Positions 1 through 11,069 of a stretch of DNA of 64,000 nt are shown here, in pieces. Every line of letters starts with the position of its first letter. Within the stretch, counting starts at the first letter, position 1. The translations under genes and the position numbers were made by a program. The notes beneath the pieces were generated by a model. That model made no database searches. It was not told the DNA's origin and was given only the letters and a program-made list of their open reading frames with translations. The stretch comes from Davidsoniella eucalypti (lineage: Eukaryota > Ascomycota > Sordariomycetes > Microascales > Ceratocystidaceae): contig RMBW01000095.1 in the NCBI GenBank assembly GCA_004009845.1, positions 91,031 to 155,030 on the forward strand, written 5' to 3'.

Positions 1-3000
1 GTGGCAAACAGCATGAAGTGCTCGTGGGGACGCACGATTTCCTGCGTCTCCGGAATCAGCAGTTCGCGGTTATCGTCGAGCAGACGGTTCAGCGCCTCCA
101 GCACATCCGTCGGCGCCAGGTTCAGCTCGTCAAGCACGATCCAGTGGCCCTGGCGCATTGCCTGCACCAAGAGACCCTCCTGGAACCGGAGTTTGCCGTC
201 GGCACCAGACACATAAGTGCCCAGGTACTCCTGCAAATCCGTGTGCTCGTGGTTGTTGATACGCACAAACTTGTGTCCACTGTACTGCGCCAGATACTCG
301 ATCATACTGGTCTTGCCGGCCGAGGTTGGGCCCTGGATTAGAATCGGATAGCGCTGCGTAGAAGTGGCACGTACCAGATTCAGCAGATTACGCTCGACCG
401 AGGGCGTAATAATGTAGTCCTGTCGTTGGTTGGGGGTCTGCTGACCACAGACGAGCCAGTAGTGTCTATCATTGGCGGTGTTGCTGAAGCGGATGTACTC
501 CCGTCCATCGACCGGCTGCTTTGGCGGCTGTGACAGCAGCGACTTGGCCGAGTTGGCACCAGTGCCACGAGCAAATAGGAGCTCCAGCATCTTGGGCATC
601 AACAACCGCTCCGAGTCGCCGTTGAGGAGCGTTAAAAAGCCCATGGAGAAACCCTCGAACAGGGCACGACGCAGGCCATAGATTGGTGCTACGTGAATGA
701 CATAGTCAAGCACTCGTGTCAAGGTACGCAGACTGAAGTGAGGCACTTCATCGGCACCGTCGACCAGCCGCTTCTCGCCCGCCAGCTTCTTTGTGACCAG
801 ATACAGCTTAGTAATATCATCAGCTGCCTGTTCGTCTTTGACACTACCGGGCCGAAGATAGCTTTTCACAATCTCCAACAGGTCTTTGTGGTTGGCATCG
901 GGGGAGTTGACGTAGATCTCCGTGAACCGACTTCGGATGCCGATGGGTAGATCCCGTTTGCCTACATCTGTCGCTGGGTTCATGGCCGCAAACACCCGGA
1001 AGTTAGGGTGTGCTGTGATGCATTCAATCTCACCAGTCTCTGAGAGCAGGATCGACGGCATCTCTGTTGAGTCTGTGAGAAGATCGGCGATGCTTTCCAG
1101 TGTGTCAGCTGAGGCTAAGTTGATTTCATCGAGCAAAATCCAGTCACCGTTACGCACAGCCTTGACGATGTTACCCTCGACAAACGAGAATGCAAAGGCA
1201 CCACCTGCCGAGATCTGCATATCGAACTGGTCGAGGCTCTTGGAGAAAGCCTCCCAGCGCGGCCGGAGCTCGGATAACGCGTTGACGTTGTTCTGTACTT
1301 TACGCCGCTTGATAGCCTTGCCGTCTTCGTCACGCTGGCTAGACCCCTCTTGCTGTTGTTCGGCTTCTGCCGCTGCTGCTGCAGCGCGCCGAGACAGCTC
1401 GGCTAGAATTTGGGTAAACATCTTGGGAGCTTCACGCCATAGCTTCGAAACCCGTGTCCACTGGCTCTTAGCAAAGTACTTGCCCAGCTTTTCTAAATAC
1501 GCTTGGTTCTTAGTGCGAGAGATACCTGTTACCGAAAAGAGATCTTCAAACTCTTCTTTCAGCGGCACTGCAAGAGTGCGTGTGTTGACGGGTTTAAATC
1601 CACCAAGAAGATCTCCAACTTCGCTTTGTTGTGACAGGTTGACGGCTACTAGCTTATGACCAAGCACATCTGACATTTGCTGAACAACAGATGTCTTACC
1701 AATACCCGTCTCACCAACTAACAGCACAGGTTCCCGCAACTTAACGGAAACAGCAATCTGCTCCAGTAGTCGCTTGGCATGGACTGTGTTTGCAAAGGGT
1801 CTTCGTGGGCCAGCTCCAAGTCTAGAGGCAGCGTTGCGGCGTTTCTCCAACGATACACGGCCAACCTTGAGGGAGTTTTCGAGTTTGTCCTGGAGAGGCG
1901 GTACGTATCCGACAAGATAGTGCTCTACCGTTTCCCGAGACATGTGCATTTCACGGCCGATCAAGAGAATTAGGTCATCGCGTGCAGAGACATCTGGAAG
2001 GTGCCCCAAGAAACAGTCGATAGCCTCCTGGAACATGGAGTTGCGCGTAGACTCTGTGATACCTTCACTACCAGTGTGGCAGCCTGCGCCAACGAGGACA
2101 TGGTCGAGACGACGACACCATTTGAGCAGATCTCTCAAGCTCATTTGGCGTATAAGACCGCGGCTAGACGAAGCCACGGCCGCCGACGATCCCATGCGCG
2201 CCAAGTTTTTATACACTGCCAGCACAATAGGCAGCAAGTTGTGTAGACGTGGGAATAGGCCCTCAATGACTTGGGAGATTTCCTCTTCAGACATGGCCTG
2301 TATGCTAAGCAGCTGCCAGAACCGCAGACCGAGAATATGTGGTAGGTTCTCGCGGCCATTTATGCCCTTGGTCGTTCGCACCGTAGCAAAGAGGCGGAAG
2401 CTATTGCTAGCCTGTATCTTCTCGCCACGGCTAGGAATCAGCAGCTCGCCGCGCTCGATTAATGGCAGAAGCGTCGATATCACCTCCGCAGGAGCACGGT
2501 CCAAGTCTTCGATCAGGACCCAACGGCCCTGACGGACCGCCGTAGTCAAGACACCCGGTCTCCAGGTGAAGCTTCCGGGCTTCGAGTCCGTTGTGTACAA
2601 GCCAATGAGCATCTTGGCATCGGTCTGCTCGTTGAGGTGGAGTGTGACCATCTGGTCTAGCATGCCAAGCTCTCGCGCCGCCTCACGCACAAGAGCCGTC
2701 TTGCCCGTTCCAGGGAGGCCATGTAGCAAGATAGCACTGGGTTGCTGGATAAGTCGTGCAAAGGTTTCGAGGTTCGCAAAGGTCGTCTGGGTCGGGATGA
2801 GAGTCGAGGGCGATTTAGGAGGGCCCGTAGGCCGAGGAAGAACGCCTGAGCCATAAGCCACCACCTTATTCGTCAGTTGCTGTAGAACTACGGGAGGCGT
2901 CAGTTGCTCGCTCGTAGTAAGATTGGCGAGGTAGGCGTTGCGCTGTGACTGGAACTCGGTGATACGATCAACGCGTGCCCGTTCATGGATCGATAGAAAA

Positions 3001-3692
3001 GCATAATCAATTTCAATGCCATCGAAATCGCCCAGGATAGGCTCTGCGTCAGCGCCGCCTACATGCACTTCGATCAGGGCTTCCAGTGGCTTGTCAGCAG
3101 CCCTAAGCAGCTGGCAAAACACACGAATGGCCAGATATCTCACCGGCCGGCTTTCGTGCTGGAACAAAGACTGGAGAAACGATGGCGTAAAGAGGCCGCT
3201 ATAAGTGCGCTGGCTAAAGTTGTTGAGACGCCAGGCCGCCAGAAGCACCGCCGCCAGGGCTTCTGGTGTAACCGAGGCCGACGCCGCCAATTGTAATGAG
3301 GACGGCTGTTTTGGGGAGTCTGAGAATTCTGAAAGGCCGCTGCTGCTACTGTTGCTATCGATAGCATTCTCCATCAGCACAGAGATATGTGGCGCAAAGG
3401 CTGCGATCCGGCCAAAGGCACACACAGCAGCATTGAGGCCGGAGGACGATGCGGCCGCTGATTCGAGCCACCGCACGCAGATGTCGGGAAAGACATCTTC
3501 GTAATGGATAAACAGACGGTCTGTCAGTCTGAAATCGTAGAGAGTAGCATGAGAAACTGCGTCCAAAAGGGTCGTGGATTGGGCGTTTGTGAGGGCGTCT
3601 AATGAGGTTACTAAAGAAGAAGATATTATCGTCAGAGTCTCGGCATCGGCCAAAAGACTGGAGACACAGCGAGACACGTCGAACGACGCCAT
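1..3692 (-). CDS. MDN1: Midasin (Rea1/MDN1), N-terminal part, runs off the window
   Basis: This is the giant dynein-like AAA+ ATPase that remodels pre-60S ribosomal particles in the nucleolus and nucleoplasm. The minus-strand frame is open without an intron from the ATG at 3692 to base 1, about 1,230 residues of a family that is usually near 4,900. Three AAA units are visible. Walker A motifs are GLPGTGKT near residue 325, GETGIGKT near 660 and GPTSAGKT near 1121. The matching Walker B segments read WVLIEDLDRAP, WILLDEINLAS and WIVLDELNLAP. The first 300 residues are the less conserved N-terminal domain. AAA2 carries a Gln/Ala-rich insertion of the kind common in this family. The start was chosen because it is the first ATG after upstream stops and is followed by an acidic and serine-rich N-terminus. 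The gene is divergent from the mitochondrial L12 gene. The remaining AAA units, linker and MIDAS domain lie outside the window. Confidence 0.96.
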   Translation of the reverse strand, partial: MASFDVSRCVSSLLADAETLTIISSSLVTSLDALTNAQSTTLLDAVSHATLYDFRLTDRLFIHYEDVFPDICVRWLESAAASSSGLNAAVCAFGRIAAFAPHISVLMENAIDSNSSSSGLSEFSDSPKQPSSLQLAASASVTPEALAAVLLAAWRLNNFSQRTYSGLFTPSFLQSLFQHESRPVRYLAIRVFCQLLRAADKPLEALIEVHVGGADAEPILGDFDGIEIDYAFLSIHERARVDRITEFQSQRNAYLANLTTSEQLTPPVVLQQLTNKVVAYGSGVLPRPTGPPKSPSTLIPTQTTFANLETFARLIQQPSAILLHGLPGTGKTALVREAARELGMLDQMVTLHLNEQTDAKMLIGLYTTDSKPGSFTWRPGVLTTAVRQGRWVLIEDLDRAPAEVISTLLPLIERGELLIPSRGEKIQASNSFRLFATVRTTKGINGRENLPHILGLRFWQLLSIQAMSEEEISQVIEGLFPRLHNLLPIVLAVYKNLARMGSSAAVASSSRGLIRQMSLRDLLKWCRRLDHVLVGAGCHTGSEGITESTRNSMFQEAIDCFLGHLPDVSARDDLILLIGREMHMSRETVEHYLVGYVPPLQDKLENSLKVGRVSLEKRRNAASRLGAGPRRPFANTVHAKRLLEQIAVSVKLREPVLLVGETGIGKTSVVQQMSDVLGHKLVAVNLSQQSEVGDLLGGFKPVNTRTLAVPLKEEFEDLFSVTGISRTKNQAYLEKLGKYFAKSQWTRVSKLWREAPKMFTQILAELSRRAAAAAAEAEQQQEGSSQRDEDGKAIKRRKVQNNVNALSELRPRWEAFSKSLDQFDMQISAGGAFAFSFVEGNIVKAVRNGDWILLDEINLASADTLESIADLLTDSTEMPSILLSETGEIECITAHPNFRVFAAMNPATDVGKRDLPIGIRSRFTEIYVNSPDANHKDLLEIVKSYLRPGSVKDEQAADDITKLYLVTKKLAGEKRLVDGADEVPHFSLRTLTRVLDYVIHVAPIYGLRRALFEGFSMGFLTLLNGDSERLLMPKMLELLFARGTGANSAKSLLSQPPKQPVDGREYIRFSNTANDRHYWLVCGQQTPNQRQDYIITPSVERNLLNLVRATSTQRYPILIQGPTSAGKTSMIEYLAQYSGHKFVRINNHEHTDLQEYLGTYVSGADGKLRFQEGLLVQAMRQGHWIVLDELNLAPTDVLEALNRLLDDNRELLIPETQEIVRPHEHFMLFA

Positions 3693-4334
3693 TTTAAGAA
3701 TGGAGGTTCAATACGGGATAAAGAACGGGAACCAAGCCGTAGAATGGAAGAAATTGGTTTAAAAAGGTGTAGGCAAATAGCCATGAAATCTCTATCACCA
3801 CCAAAATGGCTTACAATCCCGGTAAACACAGCGCTGGATTTTTTTTCGACTTCACCGACGATAAGCATTTTTATTCTCGGTAAGCGGCGCGATAAGCTTG
3901 ATAAACAAGGATTAGCCACCCTGTGTGCAGTTTATGTTGCACCAAGGCCCTGTTATTTCCTATTCAGGACCCTTAAGCTGCGATACCATGTGAAAATGCG
4001 GGGACATTCACACCCACCGCCCAAATAAGTACGTACACAGGAGCTTTTCGGATAAAAGTTAATGCGGGCCAATGAGAAGCAGCCAATGGCAAGGCAGAAA
4101 AGTTGTGAGCTTTGGCTTTAGCCAAAACTCCATCGTGAGGCTCAAAAATCTTAACCATCTGAGGTTTAAGGAAGAACAGAAGTCTGTCTTATTGGCTGTT
4201 CTCGATCCGCAACGCTTGCTTGCTCTCTGTGCATTTCATCTTCTGCTTTTGTTCTTCTCTTCAGAAACTTCCGCTTCGCCGGCCACAGCCACTCTCCTCC
4301 GGCACGTAACCGAAAACACAATACACACATCATC
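3693..4334. promoter_or_regulatory. Divergent promoter region MDN1 / MRPL12 with CCAAT boxes
   Basis: These 642 bases separate two divergently transcribed ribosome-related genes. Three CCAAT pentamers are visible: 4069-4073 and 4083-4087 on plus, and 4191-4195 on minus (ATTGG). All lie upstream of the L12 start at 4335. A pyrimidine-rich stretch around 4230-4265 precedes the start, as is usual in fungal promoters. A HAP-complex role for the CCAAT boxes is inferred from family knowledge, not shown. No further gene is seen. Confidence 0.45.
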
Positions 4335-4975
4335 ATGTCTTCGATGTCGCTTCGTTGCGCCCGGTCGCTGCGCTCTACTGCTGTCTCCCGTCCGTCCGTT
4401 ATCGCCGCCAGATCCGCCGTTGTTTCTCGGAGATACAACTCGGCCGAAGCCGCTACTACTCCCATAAGCCCCAAGATTTCCAGTATCGTCGACCAGATCA
4501 GCACGCTGAGCCTGCTTGAGACCGCCGACCTGGTTTCTAGCTTAAAGGTGCGTCACAAACACACAAGATAGCATTGGTCCAAAAGTCCCCAATGCCTATG
4601 CTCTACGAGTCATTATCGCCCGATAGCTAATCACATATCCACAATCTTCAGTCCCGTCTAAACATCCCCGATTTCCCCGTCGGTGGCTTCGCTGCTGCTC
4701 CTGCTGCCGCTCCCGCTGCCGCCGCTGAGGAGGAGGCTGCTGCTCCTGCCGCTGCCGAGAAGAGTGTCTTCACGCTCAAGCTGGAGAAGTTCGATGCCAC
4801 TGCCAAGGCCAAGGTCATCAAGGAGATCAAGGGCATGCTAGGTCTAAGCTTGGTTGACAGCAAGAAGTTCGTCGAGAGCGCCCCCAAGACCATGAAGGAG
4901 AATGTCCCCAAGGACGAGGCTGAGAAGATCATTGCCGCCATGAAAGGGCTCGGTGCCACCGTCTCTATGGAGTAA
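4335..4975 (+). CDS. MRPL12: Mitochondrial large-subunit ribosomal protein bL12m
   Basis: This is the L7/L12 stalk protein of the mitochondrial ribosome, which recruits translation factors. There are two exons, 4335-4547 and 4652-4975, with a 104-bp intron (GTGCGT donor, TTCAG acceptor). Together they give 178 residues. Residues 1-34 are rich in Arg, Ser and Ala with few acids, which fits a mitochondrial presequence. Next comes the N-terminal dimerisation segment (ISSIVDQISTLSLLETADL, residues about 48-66), an Ala/Pro/Glu hinge encoded by the start of exon 2, and the compact C-terminal domain beginning EKSVFTLKLEKFDATAKAKV and ending near GLGATVSME. Domain order and length are normal for the family. 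The gene is divergent from midasin and convergent with the Ctk3 gene. Saccharomyces calls this protein Mnp1. Confidence 0.95.
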
Positions 4976-5440
4976 ACAGAACGTTTCACGTCTCTCATTT
5001 GTCCCTCCTTTAGGTCCCTAGTGCTTTCATCTTAACAGCACCCTTCTTCTATAGTCTGAGCAGTCTTTGGCAAGATACTGCTTGGACATATGTATAACCA
5101 CAGTCTCTTTTCTTTTTCCTAGAGTTTACACTCCCTTCCCTCACTCTCTATATTTCTATCCTTTCCCTTGTCGGTCATTAGTCAAGGACAGAGCCAGTAA
5201 TGCCCCCCGCCAACGAAGCCTTGCAGATGACGGCCTTCAGCTGTGCGTGATGATATATTACAAGGAAGCACATCTTGTTTTTCTATTGTCAAAAGGGTAC
5301 TTTTTTTTTGTTCTATGTATAACAGATATAGACGCCCTCCATGTACAAAATACTTGTAACACTAAGAAAAAAAAGCCATATACGAACATCTTCCATGACC
5401 AAACATTGAACGTGAATATCATGTGTCTCGCTATGTAGAG
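4976..5440. other. Convergent 3' region between MRPL12 and CTK3
   Basis: These 465 bases lie between two converging stop codons. They are AT- and pyrimidine-rich, with T and A runs near 5301 and 5368, and presumably hold both 3' UTRs and poly(A) sites. No convincing coding frame or RNA gene is seen. Confidence 0.5.
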
Positions 5441-6402
5441 CTACGTGCTCATAACAACATCTCCAGTCTTTCGAGCATCTATCTTACCCCTCCAATGCTG
5501 ACAATAATCTCCTAAAACGCCTTCTTTCTCTTCCGCCTCCTCCCGGGCAAGTCGGTAGTCATCTTCACCCAAATCACTCGTTTCCTCCCAAACGCGCTGC
5601 CACTCCGGTTTATCCGCGGGGCCATTAGGCACAGCCCAGATATTCTCACGTAGGCGTTTATGGCGCTCGCGGTCTTCTTCGATGCGTTGCTCGACATCGC
5701 GACGCTCCATACGTGTGTTCCATACTGCTTTACTGCTGTTGCTTTCGTCTATAGCAAGATTCTGTATCGTTGCTTCATTGGCTAGGGAAACGTCATCGTT
5801 GTGCCGAGGCAGGTCGAATGGATCAACTTTTTTGGCGTTTTCCTCATGATTTTGTAGCCATGCGTTGATTTCTTTACAACATGGTGCAGGTAAATGTCCC
5901 TTACGTTTAAGATTTTGAGTCACCTGTTTGCTATAGTTAGAGATCGAGTTGAAGCTATAGATATAATCAAATATATGTATACTTACTAGCTTTGCTATTG
6001 TCAGGTTAACGGTTCCTTCACCGCTGCTTGGCACAACCTGTTTAACGATATCAACGATATCTCGTTGTAACATGATGATGTGTTCGCTAGGTTGAGGTTC
6101 TTTTGCCGCCATATCCATAAATGTCTCAATAAAGCAAAGGATATTTGCGCGAACGTTCATATTTTTCACCTTATATGATATCATGATTAGCATATCTTCT
6201 TTTGTATTCTAGGATATGAACTATATCTTTTGTTGTTCTGTCTTACATTTTCCACTTGTTCTATTATACATGAATGAAGATCTTCGCTCATAGACTTGTG
6301 CTTGAGTAGAAATTGGCCAGCCTTTTGAGATGCCATATTTGAAGCGCTCAATGTTGCCAGCATCTTTGAGAAGCTTACGCGCACGGCAAAAGGGTCGGCC
6401 AT
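5441..6402 (-). CDS. CTK3: CTD kinase I subunit gamma (Ctk3-like)
   Basis: This is the regulatory subunit of CTDK-I, the nuclear kinase complex that phosphorylates the RNA polymerase II C-terminal repeat. Three exons are read on minus: 6402-6247, 6169-5987 and 5923-5441. They give 273 residues. Intron 1 (77 bp) has GTAAGA, a TGCTAATC branch site and ATAAG. Intron 2 (63 bp) has GTAAGT, TCTCTAACT and AACAG. Because intron 2 is a multiple of three with no stop it could also be read through, but splicing removes an AT-rich insert from the conserved domain. The N-terminal CID-like domain starts MADPFAVRVSFSKML, contains SEDLHSCIIEQ and continues NVRANILCFIETFMDMAAKE. The C-terminal conserved block is RIEEDRERHKRLRENIWAVP (near residues 203-222), a Ctk3 signature. 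The N-terminal half is more divergent than I would expect for a close relative of the usual Sordariomycete models. Confidence 0.9.
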
Positions 6403-7016
6403 GATTGGTGTTTATTGGCTCTTCGTGTGTGTATTCTGATTGTTGTAGAATTCGTAATGGACCTTTGAGTGTGTTAAGTGAGAACCTAAATGAAAATTAT
6501 TGCGTCGATGATGTCAATGAAGTGATAAAATAACGAGTAAAGTAGTCGGTGATGGTGCGGTATACTAATTCAACGCGACGACGTGATGTACAATATTAGG
6601 GTAAGGGTTAAAGACACCGCTGACCCTGTATTTATTTGACAAACTCAGCACCTGGTGGTGCTAATATGCACCCGGCTTGTATCGGCCAGTGAAAACACTG
6701 CACTTTGTAAGCCTGTATCCCAAATCAGCAAGACATTGAAGCTGTACAGTGGGGCCCAGACATAAATTGGTACCACTTTATACCCAAAATGTAAGCGGTC
6801 AAGCTATCTTCTGCCATTTCTTCTATCATTGAATGATCGAAAGCAACACTGGGCCGGCGGGCTGAAAAAGCTCCGCATCGGAGAACGGCGAGACGGCTTA
6901 GGTAAAGGCAGACCAAATCAGAAAATAAAATAAAGCAAAGGCAGTTTCAAAAGCTAGACTAGAGACTTTCTTCTTCTGACTTTTAGCCGTTTGTCATACA
7001 CCCACCAACCAACATC
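6403..7016. promoter_or_regulatory. Divergent intergenic region CTK3 / PRO3
   Basis: These 614 bases separate two divergent start codons and presumably contain both promoters. A CT-rich stretch at about 6967-6980 sits just upstream of the reductase start. I see no coding frame, RNA gene or repeat in it. Confidence 0.4.
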
Positions 7017-8009
7017 ATGTCTGCCCGTTCTGAACTTACTCTGACCGCTCTTGGCTGCGGTATGTTTACCATACTCTAACCCTATAATACAATTACAAGC
7101 CGGCTAACCCTAAACACAGGCACCATGGGCGTTGCCATCCTCGGCGGTGTCCTCACTTCTCTTGCTGAGATTGAGCCTTCTAACCCACCGGCAACTCTTC
7201 CCTCGTTACTCCCTACACACTTCATTGCCTGTGTCAAGCGCAACGAGTCTGTCGTGCGCGTACAAACCGCTCTCTCAGCGCACTCAGAGCGCCTAAGCGT
7301 CGTAGCCGACCAGAACCTAGCCGCCGTGCAGGCCGCCGACGTCATCCTACTAGGCTGCAAGCCGTGGATGGTCAAAGAGATTCTGGGTGTCGAGGGTATG
7401 CGCGAGGCACTGGCTGGTAAGCTACTGATCAGCATCTTGGCCGGTATCACGGCCGAGGATATCGTCAGCATCGTGTATGGCGCTGGCTTGGAGGTGCCCG
7501 CCAACGCCGTGCGCGTGGTGCGTGCCATGCCGAACACGGCGTCGATGATCCGCGAGGGCATGACCGTCATCCAGAACACCATTCCGGCCCTGGCTGATGC
7601 CCAGCAGGAGCTGGTGACCTGGATCTTTTCCCAGGTCGGCCAGGTATCGCATCTGGATGCTAAGTACATGGACGTGTGCACGGCACTGTGCGGTTCTGGC
7701 CCGGCGTTCTTCGCTTTGGTTTCAGAGGCTGCTGCTGATGGTGCTGTTGCTATGGGCTTGCCCTGTGCCGAGGCGCAAAAGATGGCTGCTCAGGCTATGC
7801 GTGGTGCTGCGTCGTTGATTCTTCAGGGCGAGCACCCCGCTGTCCTGCGCAACAAGGTCAGTACCCCCGGCGGTACGACTATTGGTGGTCTCATGGTATT
7901 GGAGGAAGCTGCTGTTCGTGGCTCATTTGCCCGTGCCGTTCGAGAGGCTACTTGTGTCGCTAGTCTGCTAGGCCAGGGCGTCAAGAATGTCAATGGCCCT
8001 CGTCGTTAA
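7017..8009 (+). CDS. PRO3: Pyrroline-5-carboxylate reductase
   Basis: This enzyme performs the last step of proline synthesis, NAD(P)H-dependent reduction of pyrroline-5-carboxylate in the cytosol. It has two exons, 7017-7059 and 7120-8009, with a 60-bp intron (GTATGT, GGCTAACCC branch site, CACAG). Splicing gives 310 residues. The intron splits the dinucleotide-binding glycine motif, which reads LGCGTMG once joined. Further family marks are LGCKPWMVKEIL, the block VRAMPNTASMIREGMTVI, and the dimerisation/catalytic region ALCGSGPAFFALVSEAAADG followed by STPGGTTIGGL near the C-terminus. Length is normal for a fungal enzyme. The start is fixed by the 43-nt first exon, since the next ATG (7125) lies after the glycine motif has begun. 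It is convergent with HAT1. Confidence 0.96.
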
Positions 8010-8340
8010 GAGGCACTGTCATGTAAATGTGATAATAAATAAAACTAATGTCAAAGTGAATCTCGTGTACGACCATGGATGGTTAATGTCATCTCTTGCT
8101 CCGGCAATCATAGTGATAGTATATTTTATATGCCGTGACAATAATATGGAAAACCGAACAAATTCATGAATAATTTTATAAGTCATAGTAACATTTTCAC
8201 AGCTCTATAGCTCCATGAGATTGATGAATTAAAAAAAAAGTCTTAGTAGTAGTATCGAAGTATTTCGGTCTATATTTTAGGGCTGATCTCCGCTTTGTGC
8301 CCTCTAAGAGGAATAACATTAGTTACTCTTCGGAAATAGA
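8010..8340. other. Convergent 3' region between PRO3 and HAT1
   Basis: These 331 AT-rich bases hold the two 3' UTRs, with an A run near 8232. No coding frame, RNA gene or repeat is seen. Confidence 0.5.
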
Positions 8341-9986
8341 CTAGGAAGCCTCCTCTTCGTCTTCATGTTCTTGGATTCTCGCCCGCTTTTCTGTCAACTG
8401 GTCACCACTACCACTAATTCTTCTCTTGTCTAGAGATTCTGCCCTCCAGCTCTGTACATCAAAGGTGCTCTTGTGCTTCGATGAACGCTCCACCAACTCA
8501 AGGATACGCGCATAATCCAGACTGACGCCCTGAACAGTCTCTTCTAGGCGCATGACACGCTCCTCGTGCTCCAACTCTGTCAGAGAATCTCCGTATTGAC
8601 GGACTAGACGGTCTTTTGCTAGCAGTGACCATAGACGGAGCTGGTGGCGGTCTGCGCCAGAAGGCTTGGCATTGTTGGTATGGATAGATGGACGAACCGA
8701 GGCGGGGAGTTTGTCCATAAGGTGTAGCTCAATGAGGCGTTGGAATTGGCGATTAGGCATTTTCAACTTGGCTTGGAGCTTTTTGAGAAGAGGTATGTTG
8801 AGGAGCTTTGCCTTTTCAAAGCCTGGCTTGCCTTGCGAGGAGCTGCCCTTCTTTTTGCTGCTTGGTGGGGCAGGACGGATGGGAGAATAAGCAGTATTCA
8901 ACTGGATCTTTTCGGCCTCGGGGAGGGAACGGAGGTAGATGAGATCGCAGACATCACGAAGATCGTCGAACGTGTTACTGGGAGATTCGACAGTGATGAG
9001 CTTCGTGGTTTCGTCGGAACGGTAAACACCATGAATGGTGTTGTAGAGAAGCTGTGCAAAGCCCTTGCGCTGGAATGGCGGCAGGATAACAAACTGGGCT
9101 AGTCTGCGGGTAGCTGGCAACGTTGCTAGGTCAAAGTCGGCAAACTTGGGGTCTGGTAGCTCGAAAGCCTCCTGCTGCTCCTTGGAAGTAGTGATCGGTG
9201 CGTAGTTGAATAGAGAGAAGACAGTGGCGTATCCCATGATAGTGTACTCAGCGGCGTCACAGCGGTAGAGGAAGTAGACAGTCCAGTTGGAATTAGTGAG
9301 AAGCGCGGGGTCTTCGGTGATAGTAGAGCCACCGTCGATTAGTAGCGGGTTGAGGAAGTCTAGACCGGACATGGCGACATAGACCTTGGGGTTTTCAAGA
9401 GTGCCACGCCACACTTCAAAGCGGACGGAATCCTCAGCTCCTTGAAAGACGCCGCATAGAGTGCCTGGGGGCACGAGGAAGTCTTTCTTAGCCTCTTGCG
9501 CCTTCTTGGTAAATGTAGCTTCGTCGGTGAAGTTCTCTATAGACAGAGCTTGTTAGCATTACACACAATAGAAAGACTCATTTCGGACATGGGATCTATA
9601 CCCTCATCTATGATTTCGGCCCAGATGTCGTCGACGTCATCGGCCTTGACATCGCCTTGCTCAGGGATGACTTCATCAAAGGACGTCGCATAGCGGGTTA
9701 TCAGGACATCTTGCATGACCTGGATGTCCATGGAGAGGCCCTTGTAGCCAAAGACTTGCTCATTCTCGCTGAATAACTGATGCGTAAAGGTGGGCTTAAA
9801 GCTGTGGGTAGTTTCGAGAGGATCTTCGGGGTTCTGAGGGTTGAGGCGCACTAAAGAGATAGTTGTGGAATCGGACGAGCTAGCCAGCCCTATAAGGTAA
9901 GTTGATAGTCAGTATATGATGTATAGTATACGAAATAGACAAGTCTAGAGTTGCTTACAGTCATCGGCATCAAGAACAGTGGCCAT
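8341..9986 (-). CDS. HAT1: Histone acetyltransferase type B catalytic subunit Hat1
   Basis: Hat1 acetylates newly made histone H4 at Lys5/Lys12 before deposition, usually with a WD40 partner (Hat2). Three exons are read on minus: 9986-9959, 9889-9602 and 9536-8341. They give 503 residues. Introns are 69 bp (GTAAGC to TATAG) and 65 bp (GTATAG, TGCTAAC branch site, TATAG). The N-terminal domain is in exon 2 (SLVRLNPQNPEDPLE, FGYKGLSMDIQVMQDVLITR). Exon 3 carries the GNAT fold, with WTVYFLYRCDAAEYTIMGY, the acetyl-CoA loop VILPPFQRKGFAQLLYNTI and ITVESPSNTFDDLRDVCDL, where family members carry acidic catalytic residues. The C-terminal third is helical and charged and ends EDEEEAS. The 28-nt first exon was chosen because it restores frame and gives MATVLDADDWLASSSDSTT. 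It is convergent with PRO3 and divergent from the LMBR1-like gene. Confidence 0.93.
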
Positions 9987-11069
9987 TGTAGCTATTGGAT
10001 GTGCTAAACGTGGGGTATAGCGCTCTATATGATAATGACAAGATCGATCGCAAAGCAGTCCTTGAGATAGAAAACGTAGGCAAGCTGAATTTATTGACGA
10101 TTTTGAGACTGGTTGTGTTACAGGACCAAAATCGGCGAAATAAAAAGACCAATAAAACAGTAAAGCCCAGATGGGAAATGAAAAAAAAAAAACCCAAAAA
10201 GAATATGTGGAATTTTGATGCTGCTATGTCAAAATTGGTGATGGTAATTGAAGAAAAAAGTTCACAGTCGCGATGCGCCTAAACACGCTAGAGAGCTTAA
10301 TTGAGCAATTACCGCAAGAAGACTTAGAGAATTAGGCTAAGACTTCAATGTTGCAGCGCGTCTACTGCCAAGTTTGCAATAGCTCTTTACGCGACGCCAC
10401 ACAAAGTATTGACAGCCACAGAGGCTCATTTGAGGCTCAGCAGAACAGTTGTGGCGCCCTCTCTACCTCATGACGTATCCCAAAACGAAGAACGCCAAGC
10501 GGTTTCGCATACAAAAACAATCGTTTCCGATGATGATTTTGTCGGTTGCGACTAAGTGAATGCGTTCATTTTTCTACTCAGTCGAATAACTGCGGATCTG
10601 CATTCAACACCATCTCCAGCTTCTCAAGATCTCTTTAGCCCCAATAACTAAACAATAACAACAACAATACTCAGCACTACTCCTTTAACCCCCAAACCCC
10701 CAGTGCTTTGCTTTATTTGCTTCTATCCGTTTAATTGATACAGTATTATGCGTCTCGCTTCTCTTTCCTCCCCCCACTGATTTCCAAATTGCGCTGCGTC
10801 ATCTGCCATTGAATGATTGACTGATTGACTGATTGCCATGTCGTCCGCCGTGCATTCCATATAGTCTGCCATATAAGCTTGATTTTTACCTTTTCTCTCT
10901 CATTTCTAACAGTATTACGCTTCTATCTTGTCTTCTTCTGCCGTTCTTGGCATTATTAGCTGCTTAGAGCTCTCCACCCGACTGGATCGTGAGCTAGCTA
11001 ACCCAAACCCTCTGAAGTGTAGATCGGGACTGCATCGCCCACACCGTCGCTTCTGATACATTCCTGATC
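9987..11069. promoter_or_regulatory. Divergent intergenic region HAT1 / LMBR1-like gene
   Basis: These 1,083 bases lie between two divergent starts. An A run sits at 10182-10191. A short tandem repeat of TGATTGAC-type units occurs at about 10811-10839. Pyrimidine-rich DNA at about 10755-10780 and 10890-10945 suggests the core promoter and 5' UTR of the LMBR1-like gene. I see no additional gene. Confidence 0.4.

Noticed and set aside
922..1659. 245-residue plus-strand frame opposite midasin
   Set aside because: It is a shadow of the antisense AAA coding sequence, which shows full motif support.
5924..5986. Intron 2 of CTK3 as retained coding sequence
   Set aside because: The 63 bp are open and in frame, but donor, branch site and acceptor are all consensus and the insert would break a conserved helix.
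7082..7681. 199-residue minus-strand frame opposite the reductase
   Set aside because: Antisense shadow of a well-supported enzyme gene.
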